Source: Haematobia irritans (taxonomy: Eukaryota; Arthropoda; Insecta; Diptera; Muscidae). Taken from it: DNA of 64,000 nucleotides. The DNA lies in assembly GCF_050003625.1 (NCBI RefSeq), contig NC_134398.1:114738145-114802144 (forward strand), in the 5' to 3' direction. Positions 59,861 through 64,000 of the stretch are shown piece by piece. Every line of letters begins with the position of its first letter. The stretch's first letter is position 1. The notes beneath the pieces are model-generated. The model did no database searches, had not been told where the DNA came from, and saw nothing but the letters and a program-made list of their open reading frames with translations. A program made the position numbers and the translations under genes.

Positions 59861-62053
59861 TCTCGGCATCGGTGTAGTCACCACAGTGTTCGTGATTGGA
59901 ACGCAGGCATAGCTTCACACGAACTATGGGACTGTGATCATCCTCCAAGGCCAGTGTGTTCATGTTCATCTCCTCTTCGTCGTCATCATTGATAATGGAA
60001 TGACCCAGAGACCGACCCGCTGTATTGCGACGAGGTGCCACCAAACGATCCAAAACAGTTTCCTTAAATGTCGGACCATTGCCGGACAACTGAAGATTAA
60101 CTTGGTCGATTACTTCCCATGCTGCCGCTGGGGTATCGCTGTTCATCATAGATTCAACCACGGCAATGAGAGACAAGCATGTGGCTCCCACATTGATGCC
60201 CAGTGTTCTTGAGTTGGGATCATATGTCACATGTAGAGGAGGAGGGATTTTGCTTACTTTAGTGGTGGTAAGGATCTCATTGGAATATTGGGAGTTACCC
60301 TTGGTATTCAAGGCATTTACTTTGAAGGCATAGCTCTGGTGCTGATCGAGGGGTGTGACCTTACAGGGATTATCACGATGACAATCGAACTCCATCCACT
60401 CGGTATTGCTGGTAGCCAATGTGGCACAGTCTGGAATTAATTGCTCCTCGCGGGGCATGGGTACACGACGATAGCTCACAAAGAATTTCGTATTGCTAAT
60501 GCCACCATCAAAACCGGGATCCCAGGACAGAGTTACATAGTTGGAGCCTACATCTGTGGCCCGTGTATTGGTGGGTTTCTCAGGGGCACCCTTCTGTTGC
60601 AAACGAATGGGAGCCCGTATGGTGTTCAAGGAGTTCACCACACGACAGGTGTATTCACCATAATCGGCATGAGTGAGGGTATTAATGCGTAGGACGGACG
60701 TGTAAATGTCGTTGTTATCAGTGGTGGTACTTATTTCGTAATGGCCATCGGAGGACATACTCAACGGTGCGGGATTATTTCCAAATTGCCATTGGAATTC
60801 AGGTTTGGGGTAGGCTTGTACTTTGCACACCACCTCGGCAGTTTCGCGGATGTCATAGGCCACCTTATTGTATTGATGCAATACAATCGGCTCATGTTCG
60901 ATTCTCAGTTGCATGCTGGAATTGTTCGAATTGACTTCGTTTTCGTATAGACATGTATAAAGACCCCGATCTCCAGGTACTAATTGGTTGCCATTAGGTC
61001 TGGCCTTACCTCGGAATTTCAACATACTCTGAACGGTGACCACGCCATTGGGACCCTGGTCAGGATTGGTTTTCACCTCGTATAAATTCAGCTCAGGCAA
61101 GATTTCCACGCCATCCTTAAGCCAACGCACAGTGGGGGCAGGTTTACCCTTGGCACTGCAGGTTACAGCATAGTCGGTATCAGCTACTCGACGGGTCATA
61201 TGTTGTTGCAACTTCGCTATGAACTGTGGTGGTTGATGAATTTCCAGCACAATAGTCGCCATTTTTCCGATACCCAATTCGTTAACAGCATGACAATGAT
61301 ATTTTCCCTCATTGCCCAAGTGGGCTTTGGGTATGGAGTACTGAGAACCTTGAGCCAAAATCTTTTGCGTGGCCGAGAATTCACCTTCCATATCACGGAA
61401 CCAACGAAACTGAGGAACAGGCCAGCCCGGAGGATTGGCTGAACAAGTCAATGTGACTTTATTTCCCGAATGCACTATGGGCTTGTTGGGTGTTATATAG
61501 GCCTGACCGGGACGATGGCGCACCAATAGAGCCACTGTGGAATTACCAACACGTTCACTGCGCTCTTGACCATACGAATGGATTATGTTGACGGCTCTGC
61601 ATATGTAATTGCCAGCATTTTCGGCTCTTACCGAGGACAGAGTCAATACATCACCCGAATAGCGAAATTCTGGAGCACCCTCCTTCAGCCATTCCACAGA
61701 TATGGGAGCTGGATTGGAGGTGACATTGCAACGAACACTAACCGTCTCACCCTCCTCAGCCTCACGAGTCTTTGTCTCAATCACCACGGTGGGTGGATAC
61801 AGAATATCCAGAATCAATTCCTGCTCACCAGTTTTTCCCAAATTATTGTCCGCCGAGCAAGTGTACTTGCCAGCATCTTGAATGCCAACACGGGGAATGG
61901 TGTGCACAAGACTCGAGCTAATGAATCGGCCATTGCGTGTCCAGCGTACATTAGGTACTTTGGGTTTAGCATCGACATTACACTCCAATTTGGCAGTACG
62001 CTCACGTTCGACACGCAGCGGATTCTCCGGACCAACTTCAACGCGTGGATAAT
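59861..62053 (-). CDS. ed: Echinoid-family adhesion receptor, exon with five Ig and two FN3 domains
   Basis: This 2193-bp internal exon encodes most of the ectodomain of an Ig-superfamily cell-adhesion receptor of the echinoid/friend-of-echinoid family, which acts at adherens junctions and modulates EGFR and Notch signalling in flies (family knowledge). The minus-strand acceptor is CTTGCAG before ATTATCC at 62053, and the donor is GAGA/GTGAGT at 59861. It has 730 full codons. Counting from the first full codon, Ig domains lie at about 1-87 (Cys24, Trp37, Cys65), 88-182, 183-275, 276-390 and 391-500. A fibronectin-III domain follows, then a degenerate second one rich in acidic residues. N-glycosylation sequons (NST, NVT, NSS) are visible. 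The frame is open throughout, so I see no break. Signal peptide and upstream Ig domains must lie right of the window. The paralogue fred is the main alternative; family assignment is firm, ed versus fred is not. Confidence 0.9.
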
Positions 62054-64000
62054 CTGCAAGTAAAGAGAAAAGAAGGTACCAGGGGTAAATATCAACAAGG
62101 TCAACATTTAAATTCCAACTAAGCCTAGAAAGTCTCCCAATAGATGGGGGACGCAAACATAAATTAATAAGCATGGAAACTGCCTGGTCGTTTGGCATGT
62201 GTCAAAAATCGTTAAGAAACTTGCCAAACCACCAAGGCAAAAGACAGATAACTCGGTAATGATGAGGTCTAAGGACTTTAATTGAATCCCGAGGAGGAAG
62301 CAAGAGGCCAGAATAATGATTTAGTTGCTAGTGATTCGGAAGAAACGAATTATTAATAATCGCTAGGATTTCTTTTGTCTGTCTCTCTGTCCCTGGCCAC
62401 TACAATTTCTCCTTAGAAATAATTCGCAAAAAATATTCCTTTTATGTGATTCGACATTTTCCTTGGAACTTATTACAAATTCAAGCACGCACATTCTCTA
62501 CTTGGATAGCTGAATTCTATCCATGTGTAATCATAGGTTAATTAGCAACAATATTTCGTGGCAAAGACCATCAAATCTCTGAAAATCACTTCTTTAGCAC
62601 AAAGAAGACAATCAACTGTTTGAGAGAAAAAAGAACCAACAAATTTTGTGCAGCATCAATGATGGAAGAGGATTTAATGACAAGCAAACAGAAATAAATC
62701 ATAAATTCATCACAAGTTTCATTTTTGTTTAACAGGAGGACTCACACCCATTAGATGGTAGTGACCTTGGTCATTCAGAATCAATGGAGCTCAGCACTAC
62801 TTATGTGATTATCGTGCTTATGGAACCAAGGAAAACAAAAACCGCAACAAATGTCCACATTCATGTAAATTTGTACCATTATAGCATCCAGCATCCAACT
62901 CGGGGATGGGGCTAAGTCCTGTAATTAAAACACCTTTCACTGCATATAACCGATTGGAGTTTCTTTTGTCCTTTTGCTTCAATTTCCATTTTTGTTTAAT
63001 AAGTTTTGTGAACAAAAGCTACAACATGTGGTGAAGTGCAACGAAAAGAAGTGGCGAATAGAACTGGTGTTTATATTGCATTGGTTTTGGAGGGTCGAGC
63101 GGAGCAGAGCGCACATGGAATATGGCCACAATGGCAGCAATTAAATTGCACCAGGTGTAGCCATCCTCAAAACCACTCGCATTCCAATTATATGGAGTCG
63201 TATTTTATTGTGTCCTTTTCAGGACTCTGTTTGCTTTGTATGAGCACCATCATTTTAGAAAAGGAATACTTTGGGTTGCCCATATGGTTTTGTGCTGACA
63301 ACTACTATTGTTGGTTACACCGTCCAAGGGAGCTGTGAAATCAGCAAATGAAGCACATTTTGTAATGGCTCTAATAAAGTCACCAACCAAAAGGACTTGT
63401 TTACTTAGGATTCTATTTGCGTATGGTCGCAGCTAGTGGCCAAGTTGCTCAAGTGCCTTCCCCTTACCTTCGAGTATGCCCCCAGAGAGGTGACCACCTA
63501 GTGTATATGGCAGAATTGAAAAGACTTTTGAATTGATGACATTTCGCAATAGAATTCTAAATGAATCACTAGTCGACAATTCCCATAGACTTTTAGTTGG
63601 ATATAGGGAGGAGTGGAACACCAATTGGTAGTAAATAAATCTGCAAATTTCAAAAGAACCAAGGGTAAACAATCTAAGAATTTTAACATTAGGTTAATGA
63701 AGACAAAATGTAATTGTGGGGACTGTAGAGTTTTGGTTTTTAGGTGGTCTGAAGAACGAAGAATGAATGAATGACCCATGGAAAATTTTAATAATCATTA
63801 TTCGGTCACCTCATTATGCCATTTTCCATTGCAAATGAAGATGCAAAGAAAAGATGAGGTGATGGTCGTGCTAACAATTCAATTGCAGGGCAAACTCTGA
63901 AAAATTATCTGCAATCACATGGCAAATAATTACCGTGTTAATCAAACAGTTGCAATTTAAATTAAGCTAAGGATGAAGGAGCAAAAGCACATTGCCAAAT
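62054..64000. other. Upstream intron of the echinoid-family gene
   Basis: Starts (minus strand) left of the CTTGCAG acceptor. No exon, element or repeat recognised; open frames here have no domains. The preceding exon must lie beyond 64000. Confidence 0.5.

Noticed and set aside
59934..62063. Several plus-strand open frames opposite the receptor exon
   Set aside because: They are antisense shadows of the strongly supported Ig/FN3 exon; no independent evidence.

Overview
The window is intronic DNA of a large calyptrate-type fly gene (a muscid or blow-fly relative is likely). The evidence is an AT-rich background, GT-AG introns, a typically dipteran mobile-element mix (mariner, rosa-like DD41D elements, jockey-like non-LTR elements, a Penelope-like element, TA-flanked MITEs) and one host gene that is clearly an insect echinoid-family cell-adhesion receptor. 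The only host coding sequence I can support is three exons of that gene, all on the minus strand: 59861-62053 (five Ig domains and two fibronectin-III domains), 59367-59768 (juxtamembrane, transmembrane, start of the tail) and 16901-17266 (cytoplasmic tail). Splice phases fit at both joins. The 59367 exon ends with a single T and the 17266 exon starts with GG, giving a Trp codon across a 42,100-bp intron. The 5' exons lie beyond the right edge and the last coding exon(s) beyond the left edge.

Layout. 1-16900 is an intron with a mariner relic, a non-LTR relic, a tRNA-headed SINE split by a MITE, a 276-bp tandem duplication, a 1.8-kb element carrying two divergent tRNA-like genes, and a deleted rosa-like element. 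From about 11.5 to 16.9 kb it is mostly free of recognisable elements. 17267-59366 is the giant intron and is packed with nested insertions: three hAT-type elements with perfect 8-bp duplications fully inside it plus a fourth with an exact duplication at 55576-56123, two more rosa-like copies, a non-LTR element with an internal duplication, a Penelope-like RT fragment between 308-bp inverted arms with a hammerhead-like core, several MITE families, and a 153-bp tandem array. 59769-59860 is a 92-bp intron. 62054-64000 is intron in which I see nothing clear.

Recurring themes. (1) A group of MITEs begins CAC(T/A/C)GAAAA and ends TTTTCAGTG or a variant. Each complete copy is flanked by TA or TG, and two copies split SINEs in a way that reveals the empty target. 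(2) A 1.8-kb element with CACYCT termini and TA duplications carries a conserved head-to-head pair of tRNA-like Pol III units; about 490-bp MITEs share its ends. (3) The hAT-type elements share one architecture: a short TIR followed by a reiterated subterminal motif that differs in each family (GGAGCGGAGC, GACTCC, CTCACG, CTCTTTT). (4) Rosa-like copies 1 and 2 are near-identical to copy 3 but carry different deletions of 364 and 374 bp, while copy 3 alone has a one-base frameshift. No complete, intact transposase or reverse transcriptase was found.
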